A stretch of 64,000 bases of DNA from SIG307 sp045596385 (GTDB lineage Bacteria; Bacillota; Clostridia; Lachnospirales; Lachnospiraceae), in NCBI GenBank assembly GCA_045596385.1, contig JAZOCC010000027.1, forward strand, positions 1 to 64,000, written 5' to 3'. A program made the translations under genes and the position numbers. Below are positions 33,790 through 42,026 of this stretch, one piece after another. The number at the start of each line of letters is the position of its first letter. Positions within the stretch are counted from its first letter, which is position 1. The notes below the pieces were generated by a model. That model was not told where the DNA came from. It worked only from the letters and a program-made list of their open reading frames with translations, and did no database searches.

Positions 33790-35328
33790 ATGATTCGTAA
33801 AGCGAAAACAGAAAACGGTATTGTAAAGGGTTTACCGGCAGCGGATCCGCGGGTTACCGCATTTAAGGGAATTCCGTTTGCGGCTCCGCCGGTAGGCGAA
33901 AACAGATGGCGTGCTCCGCAGCCGTGTCCGGACTGGGAAGGAGAATTGGAAGCATATGAGTTTGCTCCGATTTCCGTTCAGAACACACCGGGTCTGGGCA
34001 CCGACATTTACTGTAAGGAATGGCATGTAGACCCGGAGATTCCGATGGGTGAGGACTGCCTGTACTTAAACGTTTGGACCAATGCAAAGAGCACCGAGGA
34101 TAAGCTTCCTGTTCTTGTTTGGATTTTCGGCGGCGGTTTTAACTGGGGTTACACCGCGGAGATGGAATTTGACGGTGAGCGTTTTGCACGCAGAGGCGTC
34201 GTTGTTGTTACCGTAAACTATCGATTGAATTTATTCGGATTCTTAGCTCATCCGGAGCTTGCGAAGGAACAGCCGGACGCTCCGGCAAATTTCGGTTTAC
34301 TTGACCAGCAGGCCGGTATCAAGTGGGTGAAGAGAAATATTGCCGCCTTCGGCGGTGACCCGGATAACATTACCATCGCAGGTCAGTCCGCAGGCGGCGG
34401 CAGTGTTATGCAGCAGCTGGCCACTCCGCAGAACGAGGGTCTATTCCAGAAGGCAGTGATTATGAGCGGTGCCATCCGCAGTCCGTACATGGTACAGTCT
34501 CCGGTAACCTCTCCGATGACCTTTGAAAAGGCTCAGGAACAAGGTAAAGGCTTCTTTGATTTCATCGGTGCCAAGTCTTTAGCCGAAGCAAGAGCAATGG
34601 ACGCCAAGTGGCTCCTTTCCAAATACGACGAATATGTAGTTACTCACGGACGTATGTTCCCGATTGAAGACGGCGTATTCACCGTAGGCGACCCGATGAA
34701 GCGTATCGCAGCCGGCCAGGCATTAAATGTACCGATTATGGCAGGTAATACTGCGGACGAGTTCCCGAACACCATCCCGGCAAAGAATGAAGCGGAACTG
34801 GCTGAGAAAGCAAAAGAGTTCTTCGGTGACAAGGCAGAGGAGTTCCTTGCATTTGCAGAAAGTAAAAAGCAGATTTCCTTTATGGGTAACACCGCATTCG
34901 CTCCGGTCAGCGGCATCGAATGCTCCGTAAAGAGCCTGTTCCTTGACAGACAGGAAAACGACAGCTCCAAGGATTGCTACTACTACCGCTTTGATGCGGA
35001 TATTCCGGGACCGGATGCGCCTGGCACCTTCCACTCCGTAGATTTATGGTTCTGGTTCGAGACCCTGGCAAAGTGCTGGAGACCGTTTACCGGAAAGCAC
35101 TACGATGTTGCGCGTCAGATGTGTAACTACATGACCAACTTCATCAAGACCGGAAATCCGAACGGACTCGACATCGACGGCACCCCGCTTCCGGAATGGA
35201 AGGCTTACACCAAGGAGCACAACTCCGGTATCGTCTTCGGTAAGGAAAACTGCTATGGTGAAGAGAATTCCGACAGTGCTTATGTAGATTTCCTAATTGA
35301 CAAGATTCGTGAAGATTTAAAGAAATAG
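33790..35328 (+). CDS. Type B carboxylesterase
   Basis: A 512-residue alpha/beta-hydrolase. Motifs: AFKGIPFAAPPVGENRW near 23-39, oxyanion loop FGGGFNWGY near 113, nucleophile Ser in GQSAGGGS near 200, acid in GNTADEFP near 322, and His in GTFHSVDLWFWF near 417. No signal peptide, so it is cytoplasmic, probably deacylating imported oligosaccharides. GGAGGG precedes the ATG. It lies behind GH43 in the same orientation, separated by the palindrome, and ends in a strong terminator. Confidence 0.92.
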   Translation: MIRKAKTENGIVKGLPAADPRVTAFKGIPFAAPPVGENRWRAPQPCPDWEGELEAYEFAPISVQNTPGLGTDIYCKEWHVDPEIPMGEDCLYLNVWTNAKSTEDKLPVLVWIFGGGFNWGYTAEMEFDGERFARRGVVVVTVNYRLNLFGFLAHPELAKEQPDAPANFGLLDQQAGIKWVKRNIAAFGGDPDNITIAGQSAGGGSVMQQLATPQNEGLFQKAVIMSGAIRSPYMVQSPVTSPMTFEKAQEQGKGFFDFIGAKSLAEARAMDAKWLLSKYDEYVVTHGRMFPIEDGVFTVGDPMKRIAAGQALNVPIMAGNTADEFPNTIPAKNEAELAEKAKEFFGDKAEEFLAFAESKKQISFMGNTAFAPVSGIECSVKSLFLDRQENDSSKDCYYYRFDADIPGPDAPGTFHSVDLWFWFETLAKCWRPFTGKHYDVARQMCNYMTNFIKTGNPNGLDIDGTPLPEWKAYTKEHNSGIVFGKENCYGEENSDSAYVDFLIDKIREDLKK

Positions 35329-35368
35329 CTTGCTTCCTCTTTGATAGCATTTCGCAGCGTAAGATATA

Positions 35369-35425
35369 AAAAAGAGCCTTTGCTGTTTTATCGGATTATA
35401 TACCGATTTCAGCGAAGGCTTTTTT
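35369..35425 (+). terminator. Terminator of the carboxylesterase gene
   Basis: Stem AAAGAGCCTTTGCTG / CAGCGAAGGCTTTTT, with an inner hairpin (atcggattatataccgat) in the loop, ending in TTTTTTCT on the plus strand. Confidence 0.8.
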
Positions 35426-35547
35426 CTATTCTTGTAGAATTCTTTTTATTTAGTTTTTCCCATTTATTCCCAATTATCACATGCAACGAGACTTTTTCAC
35501 GACGTCCCCTTTTTTTCGACAAGATTCCGCCTCAAGTCATATATTCC

Positions 35548-36453
35548 CTATCTGTAGAACGCATTCAGATTCCGCATAAACAATTTCGCCGGCCGATGTC
35601 CCATTCCTTCCGTCACATGGTCGGTTTCCACCACATAATCCGCAATCTTCCTTCTGAAATTTGCCGTCAGCAATTCCTTTCCCGAAATAAGCTCCATGGC
35701 ATTTTGAAGCCGGTTCAGGGTAAACAGCTCCGGCATCAGATCAAATGCAATTCTCGGGTCATTCTCCAATGTTTCACGCAGGCGCTGCCAAGCACACAAA
35801 ATAATTTTTGCATGATCAAAGGCCAGTCCGCTACATTCCCGGATTTCGTACGTTACATTCTCATGATAGTCACAAAAGGTTTTATGCTCCGTTACCTTTG
35901 CAGACAACAAAGTTCCCGTTTCCTCTTGTCGGAAACAAAGGCTGTATTCCGTCTCAATCAATGCAAAATTCTCTCTTACATCCTTTTTTACCTCAGCAGA
36001 CGTAACCTCCAAGGTAAACCATGCCGCCTCCCGTGCGTCCGTTCCCGCACTCAGCTTATATTTCTCTACATCGATCAAGGCCAAAAAAGCATTGGAAATC
36101 ACCCAACCTCTCGGGTCTCTGTCCGTTTCCCCGAAGCTGCCGAACAAACTCAGATAAGCATTTTGAACACCGGTTTCCTCCAACAGTTCCCGTCTGGCTG
36201 TTTCCGACACATCCTCTTCCGGTCTGCAAAATCCGCCGGGCAGCGCCCAACTTCCCTTGTACGGGTAAGCGTCTCTGCAAACAAGCAAAATACTCAATGT
36301 CTTCTTCGGAAGCTTTCTGAAATTCTCCGCCTTCGCCGCTTCCATCACAGAAAAAATAGCCATATCCGTCGCCAGCGAAGGACGTTTATATCTGGAAATA
36401 TCATACTGCTCCAGGTATCTTTTTTCTTCATCACTCATTCTGTAACTACTCAC
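35548..36453 (-). CDS. nrtR: NrtR-type Nudix regulator of NAD metabolism
   Basis: A 301-residue protein with an N-terminal Nudix domain and a C-terminal winged helix-type region (about 200-301), the NrtR layout; NrtR proteins repress NAD genes and respond to ADP-ribose. The Nudix box GGFCRPEEDVSETARRELLEE (here cut short) keeps all catalytic residues (G-x5-E-x7-REL-x-EE-x-G), so it could also hydrolyse ADP-ribose. Last gene of the pncA-prs-nadV-nadE operon, 26 nt after nadE. The repeated TGATANTATCA sites in the operon promoter are its likely operators. Confidence 0.85.
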   Translation of the reverse strand: MSSYRMSDEEKRYLEQYDISRYKRPSLATDMAIFSVMEAAKAENFRKLPKKTLSILLVCRDAYPYKGSWALPGGFCRPEEDVSETARRELLEETGVQNAYLSLFGSFGETDRDPRGWVISNAFLALIDVEKYKLSAGTDAREAAWFTLEVTSAEVKKDVRENFALIETEYSLCFRQEETGTLLSAKVTEHKTFCDYHENVTYEIRECSGLAFDHAKIILCAWQRLRETLENDPRIAFDLMPELFTLNRLQNAMELISGKELLTANFRRKIADYVVETDHVTEGMGHRPAKLFMRNLNAFYR

Positions 36454-36479
36454 TGCTTCTCCTTTCCCCGTAAATCCTC

Positions 36480-37214
36480 CTACGGCTCAAAACACGGCAT
36501 CAATTCCAACTTGAACAAGTTTCTCTTATGCAAGGTATCTATGCGCTCCTTTACCGCCGCATCCTCACAAATACCTTCCCGGATATAGCGGTCCAATGTC
36601 GCATAGGTAAATCCCAGATTATCTTCATCGGTCTTACCGCAAAGACCGTCAATCGGCACCTTATCTACCAGCTCCGCAGGCAAGCCCAGTTCTCTTCCGA
36701 TGGCCTTTACCTCCGCCACAGTCAGTCTTGACAATGGACTGAAATCTCCCACACTGTCACCATAGCGGGTAGAATACCCTACCCAGTCCTCGGAAAGGTT
36801 GCAGGTATTTGCCACACGCCCGTTAACACTCTGACTGACCGCATATAATACAGTCATACGAATACGCGGCGGCAGATTGGTCCTACTCTGGGTGGAAATC
36901 TCAATGTCCGGCAGTGCTCCCAAAATACCGTCCAATGCCGCTTTAATGTTCACTTCGTAATTCCGGATTTCCAAGAAATTAACCAATTTTCTCGCCATAT
37001 CGATGTCGCCCTGCACACCGCACGGCATCAGCACGCCGATGACACGGTCCTTTCCAAGCGCTTCCGCACAAAGGGCCGCTACCACGGAGCTGTCCTTTCC
37101 TCCGGAAATCCCCACCACGGCATTACAGCCGGCTCCGTTTTTTTCAAACCAGTCTCTGATCCACTGTACACATCTGTCCTTCATTTCTTTTGCATTAAAT
37201 TCATACTTACACAT
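36480..37214 (-). CDS. nadE: NAD+ synthase, ammonia-dependent
   Basis: A 244-residue ATP pyrophosphatase that amidates nicotinate adenine dinucleotide to NAD+. The PP-loop GISGGKDSS is near 35-43, with TCNLSEDWVGYST and KVPIDGLCGKTDEDNLG further on. There is no N-terminal glutaminase domain, so ammonia is the nitrogen donor. Its ATG overlaps the nadV stop as TAATG. Part of the NAD salvage operon. Confidence 0.93.
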   Translation of the reverse strand: MCKYEFNAKEMKDRCVQWIRDWFEKNGAGCNAVVGISGGKDSSVVAALCAEALGKDRVIGVLMPCGVQGDIDMARKLVNFLEIRNYEVNIKAALDGILGALPDIEISTQSRTNLPPRIRMTVLYAVSQSVNGRVANTCNLSEDWVGYSTRYGDSVGDFSPLSRLTVAEVKAIGRELGLPAELVDKVPIDGLCGKTDEDNLGFTYATLDRYIREGICEDAAVKERIDTLHKRNLFKLELMPCFEP

Positions 37215-38686
37215 TAAAAATTCCCTCCGTTCAACCGCGCTCTGATTTCCTGAAGCGTCTGCTCCTTTACAAGCGTTCCGTCCTTAAATACAGTCGTAAG
37301 CAGGTTTCTCTCGTCTGTCACTGCTTCGTTCCAGTTATATTCGTCCTGATACTTTAACACTCCGTCCTCGGAATAAACCACACAGCAACCCTTCTGGGAC
37401 TTTTTAAACCCACCGTCCTTCGGATTCTTAAAAATCGGATACGGCTTCCCGTCAATCTCACAATAGGTTGCTTTAATACAGGAGCTGAAGGTATCTCTCG
37501 TAAACGGCTTTAAGATACCGTCCTCCTCAATACACTGGAAGGAGAAAGAGCCTACGCCCAATGCCACATTGGAGCAGGCAAAGCCCTTTTCCGTAAGAAT
37601 TTCAAAAATCTGCTCGCAACGCTGTACCGTAATAGAATCCCCGTAAATTGCTTTCACATGCGGGTCCAGCACCTTATATCCCTTGCTGTTTACCGTTCCT
37701 CCGAAGATATTCCAAAGCTTAAATACGGTTTTGGTGACTACCTCCACGCAATCTCCGGAATCTCCTCTCATCAGCATACAACCGTTGTGCTCTAATATCT
37801 CCTTCTTTAACTGCGGAAGCACGTTTTCAATGACGTTCCAGTAATCATAGGAATCCAGCACCGCAGAAAAAGAAGTATTCGGATAGATTTCGGTTAACAA
37901 ACGTCGAAGCAGCGTAATCTCATCTCCGTCCACAGCATAATTACTGCACATGACGGAATGCTCCGTGCTGGGACTTCCGAAGGCCACCGGCTCTTTTGTA
38001 CAGTCACAGCTGTAATTCTGCTCCAAATAAGGAATCGTCGGCACCGTAGCGGTATTTAAAAAAGACAAACACCAGCCTGCACCCGCCTTCACGGCAGACT
38101 CCGTGCACTCCTCTCCGCGAAAATCAAAAGCTCCCAATGCTTTTGCCCGCGGTATGGTATCGTCACAGGTCAACTCATAATACCTGTTTACGATTTCACG
38201 ATAGGTATGCCCCACGGTAGCGGCTAACATCGGATGCCAGCTTTCTGCGGAAATCAGGCTTTCCAGTGACTGCGGAAGCCACGCAAAGTCCGGGTGTGTA
38301 TTCGTAATTCCGAACATCGGCACATGCATCGGCACGAGCGTCCCTTCCGGCAGGGCGAAAATCTCAATCGGCAGATACCCAAGCTGATGTAATTTTTCTA
38401 CTTTTCCGATTTTATACGCCTCCGTGCCTAACGTAGCATCCATAATACGCGTATATTCCGACATCACCTCTTCAAAGGGCTTTCCAAAAAACTCTTCGTT
38501 AAAATAATCGATCAGGTAAGTCTTAATAAATCCCTGCAGACCGAACATCACCACCTCGTTCCAGCGTTTCACACGGCTCATGCGCGGCGTAAAATAAGAT
38601 ACGGATTTTGTAATCCCCTCCGGCAGCATCTCTGCATGTACCGCCTTGTAAAAGTCAATCAACAGCATCGGATTTGTTCTGTTCAT
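37214..38686 (-). CDS. nadV: Nicotinamide phosphoribosyltransferase
   Basis: A 490-residue NAMPT that makes NMN from nicotinamide and PRPP. It begins NPMLLIDFYKAVHAEMLPEG, with GAFDFRGEECTESA, MLMRGDSGD and IYGDSITVQRCEQI as active-site blocks. The start is the ATG after GAGGGG, not the in-frame codon 16 residues upstream. It follows a PRPP synthetase gene by 19 nt, which would supply its co-substrate, a pairing seen in several bacteria and phages. No NMN adenylyltransferase is in the window. Confidence 0.93.
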   Translation of the reverse strand: MNRTNPMLLIDFYKAVHAEMLPEGITKSVSYFTPRMSRVKRWNEVVMFGLQGFIKTYLIDYFNEEFFGKPFEEVMSEYTRIMDATLGTEAYKIGKVEKLHQLGYLPIEIFALPEGTLVPMHVPMFGITNTHPDFAWLPQSLESLISAESWHPMLAATVGHTYREIVNRYYELTCDDTIPRAKALGAFDFRGEECTESAVKAGAGWCLSFLNTATVPTIPYLEQNYSCDCTKEPVAFGSPSTEHSVMCSNYAVDGDEITLLRRLLTEIYPNTSFSAVLDSYDYWNVIENVLPQLKKEILEHNGCMLMRGDSGDCVEVVTKTVFKLWNIFGGTVNSKGYKVLDPHVKAIYGDSITVQRCEQIFEILTEKGFACSNVALGVGSFSFQCIEEDGILKPFTRDTFSSCIKATYCEIDGKPYPIFKNPKDGGFKKSQKGCCVVYSEDGVLKYQDEYNWNEAVTDERNLLTTVFKDGTLVKEQTLQEIRARLNGGNF

Positions 38687-38705
38687 CGCAATCCCCTCAC
38701 TTTCT

Positions 38706-39497
38706 CTATACGTTCCATACCGTAATCTTATCATGACATCCGGTAAAAATACTATCTGTCGTATACACCTTTTGAATCAGGTCGGTATTCGGGATTTCAC
38801 CCTCCAAAATTGTATTCTCACAATGGGACACATACAAATAAATCTCTCCTGCGCCCAACTCTTTCAGCGCCTTTGCACTGTGATAGAAGGTTCCGCCCCG
38901 GCTGCAAATATCATCGATAATCAGGATTTTGCTTCCGGCAATCAACTCCGTCCGGCCTGTCACATCCAGTCCTTTAATTTCACCGGTACTCCAATCCCGT
39001 TTCTTAATCCCGAATACATATGGAAGATCAAACATCGCAGAATACCTCTTCATGGCTCCTTCGTCCGGGAAAAACAACAGCAAGTTCTCCGCTCCGCCGA
39101 TGGCTTCTATGACACGCTCCGCATACTCCTTCGGTGTCCGGATACGAACACGGTCAATCAACGCCTCGCTGACATTGGAATGTGGATCCAATACAATGAC
39201 TTCCGCAAACCCCAGAGAATTAATAAACTCCGCAAAATACTTTAACGTAAATACATCCTCCGGCTTCTTTACCCGGTCCTGTCTGGCATTTGGAATATAC
39301 GGAAGCTCCAGTACAATCCGTTCTACGCCCTTTGCCTGTAAATGCTTTGTCAGAAAGTACAAAGCTACCATCTCTTCGTTATTTTCAAACTGCCAGCAAA
39401 GTACCGCATCTTCTGACTCCGTTACAGTTTCCTTTATCAAAAGCGTCCCGTCCGGGAAATGATTCAGTTCCACCTTTTTTCCGTTATACCGTATCAT
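38706..39497 (-). CDS. prs: Ribose-phosphate pyrophosphokinase-like protein
   Basis: A 263-residue PRPP synthetase family protein that would convert ribose 5-phosphate and ATP to PRPP. It keeps LPYIPNARQDRVK (the ATP flexible loop), DPHSNVSEAL and the PRPP motif ILIIDDICSRGGTFYHSA. At 263 residues it is shorter than housekeeping Prs (about 310), the N-terminal part being reduced, as in the NAD-salvage-linked paralogues. Start at the ATG after GAGGGG. It feeds PRPP to the adjacent nadV. Confidence 0.88.
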   Translation of the reverse strand: MIRYNGKKVELNHFPDGTLLIKETVTESEDAVLCWQFENNEEMVALYFLTKHLQAKGVERIVLELPYIPNARQDRVKKPEDVFTLKYFAEFINSLGFAEVIVLDPHSNVSEALIDRVRIRTPKEYAERVIEAIGGAENLLLFFPDEGAMKRYSAMFDLPYVFGIKKRDWSTGEIKGLDVTGRTELIAGSKILIIDDICSRGGTFYHSAKALKELGAGEIYLYVSHCENTILEGEIPNTDLIQKVYTTDSIFTGCHDKITVWNV

Positions 39498-39519
39498 AAC
39501 CAAGCCCCTCCTCGTGATA

Positions 39520-40026
39520 TCAGCCTTCGTATACCTCTACCTGACACATCTTCATGGTAAGAAGTGCCGCCGTATGACTCTCCGGCGTCACGCCCGCACA
39601 ACAGGTCGCATCCACTTTTACCGTGATTTCCGGATACATTGCCTTTAAAATCAAGGCATTGGATACCACACAAATATCGGTACACAGTCCGATTAATTCT
39701 ACTTCCTCAAAGCCGAAGCCCGCCCAATCCAAATATCCGAAGGTCGGCTTGTTGATGATTTTCGCTCCGTCCGTCGGCAAGCCTTCGTAAATTTCCCAAC
39801 CGGCAGTCCCTTCGATACAGTGCGGTACCGGAAGGTACTTTCCTTCATTGGTGCTTAAATACTCCTGCTGATGCGTATCTCTCGTAAAGATAATCTCGTC
39901 CCCGTTTGCCCTGTACTCCGCAATTTTTTTCTTTACGTTTTCCACAATGGCAACCGCTTCCTTGGTCCCAAGTGCACCGTCGATAAAATCCTTCTGCATA
40001 TCCACAACAATCAACGTCTTTCTCAT
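39520..40026 (-). CDS. pncA: Nicotinamidase / isochorismatase-family hydrolase
   Basis: A 168-residue cysteine hydrolase. The catalytic triad is Asp9 (VVDMQKDF), Lys93 (NKPTF) and Cys119 (CTDICVV), with metal ligands likely at Asp50 and His52 (TRDTHQ). Its place at the head of an NAD salvage operon points to nicotinamide deamidation to nicotinate. Both PncA and NadV in one operon give two routes for the same substrate. Promoter TTGACA-17-TATCAT with three TGATANTATCA-like sites. Confidence 0.9.
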   Translation of the reverse strand: MRKTLIVVDMQKDFIDGALGTKEAVAIVENVKKKIAEYRANGDEIIFTRDTHQQEYLSTNEGKYLPVPHCIEGTAGWEIYEGLPTDGAKIINKPTFGYLDWAGFGFEEVELIGLCTDICVVSNALILKAMYPEITVKVDATCCAGVTPESHTAALLTMKMCQVEVYEG

Positions 40027-40042
40027 AACAGCGACCTCCTTT

Positions 40043-40090
40043 TGATATTATCAATTTAATACTATTTGTTCTGATATTATGATACTATCC
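40043..40090 (-). promoter_or_regulatory. NrtR-type operator cluster at pncA
   Basis: Three copies of the palindrome TGATANTATCA or a near match: 40043-40053 (perfect, next to the ribosome site), 40072-40082 and 40080-40090 (overlapping the -10). The same motif occurs three times at 40862-40909. Proposed site of the operon's own NrtR regulator. Confidence 0.65.
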
Positions 40091-40107
40091 TTTTAATAGT
40101 ATGTCAA
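40079..40107 (-). promoter_or_regulatory. Promoter of the NAD salvage operon
   Basis: TTGACA (40107-40102), 17-nt spacer, TATCAT (40084-40079) on the minus strand. Spacer and flanks closely resemble the promoter at 40898-40926. Confidence 0.85.
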
Positions 40108-40127
40108 CCATAAATTTTAATTTCTTT

Positions 40128-40261
40128 GAACAAAGAGTTTCGCTTGCGAAACTCTCGCGCCGAGTGCGGTCGCTTGCGACATCTTCCAATCGCGCGAGTG
40201 CGCATCCATAGCGGAGCGTTTTACTACTCTATAGGAAATGTGCAATTTCCTATAGAGTAAT
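40128..40261. repeat. Structured intergenic repeat, copy B
   Basis: About 130 bp, same order and orientation as copy A at 17491-17622: gaacaaagag, a 9-bp hairpin (40134-40155), the identical ~40-nt core, and a 15-bp hairpin ending near 40260. Like copy A it lies between a terminator and a promoter of two minus-strand transcripts. Confidence 0.8.
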
Positions 40262-40292
40262 AAAAGCCCAAACCATCCGGTCCGGGCTTCAA
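40258..40292 (-). terminator. Terminator of the 166-residue membrane protein gene
   Basis: Minus-strand stem AAGCCCGGACC / GGTTTGGGCTT (G-U pair), loop GGAT, then TTATTAC. It begins about 20 nt after the stop codon at 40311. Confidence 0.75.
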
Positions 40293-40310
40293 CTCTCTCT
40301 GGCAAATCAA

Positions 40311-40811
40311 TTATAGAAACAGACGTACAATCAGAAACGCCAATGCAAACTGCGCGATTAAGGAGATTGCCAAAATAACGGTACATACTCCTACTTTATA
40401 TGCAGTTTCTTTTTTGTTATCGGATGCGATGCCGAGCATAATATAAATCACTCCGCCCTGAATGGCACCTCCGATTGCTCCTCCGATTAAGAAAAAGAAG
40501 CCCAATGCATGAAGTACGACATGAATCCAGATCCACCAAGGAGTCTTCGGCGGTTCATACGCCTCTCCGGTCATACAATCCTTACCGTCCATCGTCAGTG
40601 CAACGCCTCCGAACGTATGCACGTGCAATACCGCATGTTGATTCCCCAACGGAACTATGTAATTTGAACCTTTCCCTTCTCCCACTGCCTTTTGGAGCTT
40701 TGTAAACTTTACAAACTCCCCACCGTTTACGGAAATTTTGTTGCCTGCCAACGTAATCTTGTACGGAACCTCCTCTACAACAACGCTCCAAACCTTTTCT
40801 TTTACTGCCAT
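40311..40811 (-). CDS. Membrane protein in the putative NrtR regulon
   Basis: A 166-residue protein. Residues 1-85 are beta-rich and soluble (VWSVVVEEVPYKITLAGNKISV, in part), followed by two or three membrane segments (about 95-165, LHALGFFFLIGGAIGGAI, VCTVILAISLIAQFALAFLIV). I recognise no family. Its promoter TTGACA-17-TATCAT and three TGATANTATCA sites nearly copy those of the NAD operon, so it is probably co-regulated with NAD salvage. Uptake or sensing of a pyridine nucleotide precursor is a guess only. Confidence 0.8.
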   Translation of the reverse strand: MAVKEKVWSVVVEEVPYKITLAGNKISVNGGEFVKFTKLQKAVGEGKGSNYIVPLGNQHAVLHVHTFGGVALTMDGKDCMTGEAYEPPKTPWWIWIHVVLHALGFFFLIGGAIGGAIQGGVIYIMLGIASDNKKETAYKVGVCTVILAISLIAQFALAFLIVRLFL

Positions 40812-40861
40812 CTCTTTTTCCTCCTTCTTGTTGTTATGACCGCTTACGGTCCTCTTTTGAT

Positions 40862-40909
40862 TGATATTATCATTTTGATATTATCTATCTTATCACCATG
40901 ATACTATCA
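40862..40909 (-). promoter_or_regulatory. NrtR-type operator cluster at the membrane protein gene
   Basis: TGATANTATCA copies at 40862-40872 (perfect), 40876-40886 (one mismatch) and 40899-40909 (perfect, overlapping the -10). Same motif and placement as at pncA. Confidence 0.65.
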
Positions 40910-40926
40910 TTTTAATAATATGTCAA
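40898..40926 (-). promoter_or_regulatory. Promoter of the 166-residue membrane protein gene
   Basis: TTGACA (40926-40921), 17-nt spacer, TATCAT (40903-40898) on the minus strand. Confidence 0.85.
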
Positions 40927-40954
40927 GTAATAATTTAAAAATTTTCTTAGAAAA

Positions 40955-41002
40955 GAAAAAATGCCGAAAGTGCTCCACAAACACAGCACCTTTCGACACA
41001 TT
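40955..41002 (-). terminator. Terminator of the sporulation operon
   Basis: Minus-strand stem CGAAAGGTGCT / AGCACTTTCG (one bulge), then GCATTTTTTCTTTTC, following the spoVAC stop at 41012. Confidence 0.75.
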
Positions 41003-41011
41003 CCTTCTTTC

Positions 41012-41518
41012 CTATACTATCTCTAACAACTTCAATCCCCAATAAATCAATCCCAACCCCCAGCTGGTCAGGATACCGTACAAAATCACCGGCCCCGCAA
41101 CGGTAAATATCTTGCAACCGATACCGAACACCTGACCTTCCTTGCTGTATTCTATGGCAGATGCCGCCACAGAGTTTGCAAACCCGGTAATCGGTACCAC
41201 ACTGCCTGCACCGGCATATTTAGTCAGCCTTTGGTACAAATTTAAACCGGTAAACAATGCCGACAAAAAAACAAGAGTGATCGTCACATACAATGCGGCA
41301 TCCTCTTTGCTTGCACCCATGGTTTGATAGAGGTTCAGTAACGCCTGACCGAGTGTACAGATGGCTCCGCCCACCACAAAGGCCCATGCGATATTAATCC
41401 ACGGATTATGCTTGGGCGTCACCTGTTCCACATACCGGTTATATTTTTCATCCCGCTTTACCGGGTCCATCTCCTTTACCACCTCATGTATCATACGCTT
41501 TCTTTGCTTGTCATCCAT
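41012..41518 (-). CDS. spoVAC: Stage V sporulation protein AC
   Basis: A 168-residue membrane protein with about four helices and the family segments NPWINIAWAFVVGGAICTLGQ (in part) and AGAGSVVPITGFANSVAA. SpoVAC acts as a mechanosensitive channel component for dipicolinate release in germination. A charged N-terminus of about 40 residues precedes helix 1. Last gene of the spoIIAA operon here, while its usual partners spoVAD and spoVAE are 15 kb away. Confidence 0.95.
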   Translation of the reverse strand: MDDKQRKRMIHEVVKEMDPVKRDEKYNRYVEQVTPKHNPWINIAWAFVVGGAICTLGQALLNLYQTMGASKEDAALYVTITLVFLSALFTGLNLYQRLTKYAGAGSVVPITGFANSVAASAIEYSKEGQVFGIGCKIFTVAGPVILYGILTSWGLGLIYWGLKLLEIV

Positions 41519-41597
41519 TCTTTTTCTCCCTTCCGCAGTCTCCTCATTCCGGCGTACTCCTTACTTCCACATCTCTCTGCGTTTCTACATAGGTCTG

Positions 41598-42026
41598 TTA
41601 CATTCCGCTTCCCAGTATGAGATGATACCATGAACCAAAACCCTTTCCCAATGCAAATGCCAAAACAAGATACGCCATACCCACCTTCAGCTTAATCCGT
41701 CGTGTCATTACCGGAAATACATTCACTACCTCTGCCAATGCCGCCGCAAGACAGCCTACGAACACGCCGAAAAACAGCCCGCATACAGCCCGAAATACAG
41801 TTCCGGCAACGAATTCCCACTGAAATAAATCCACCAGATTAGCCACCGTCACTCCTACAATCGCAACCGACTCATAAAACATCACATGCCTTGCGGTTTT
41901 TGTACCTGCCGCCAGTCGCGTCACCACGCCTACCGTTGTAATAAATGCAAACAATCCCGCTGCCACCGCGGTTCCAAAGGATATTCCCACCGCATAGTAC
42001 AATATCGTTCGAATCCAGTCAGACAT
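41598..42026 (-). CDS. spoVAB: Stage V sporulation protein AB
   Basis: A 142-residue integral membrane protein with about five helices (YYAVGISFGTAVAAGLFAFI, VAGTVFRAVCGLFFGVFVGC, VGMAYLVLAFALGKGFGSWY). It is part of the SpoVA dipicolinate system in the forespore membrane. Start at the ATG giving MSDWIRTI, overlapping the spoVAA end by 8 nt; the longer frame upstream is a spoVAA shadow. Confidence 0.92.
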   Translation of the reverse strand: MSDWIRTILYYAVGISFGTAVAAGLFAFITTVGVVTRLAAGTKTARHVMFYESVAIVGVTVANLVDLFQWEFVAGTVFRAVCGLFFGVFVGCLAAALAEVVNVFPVMTRRIKLKVGMAYLVLAFALGKGFGSWYHLILGSGM

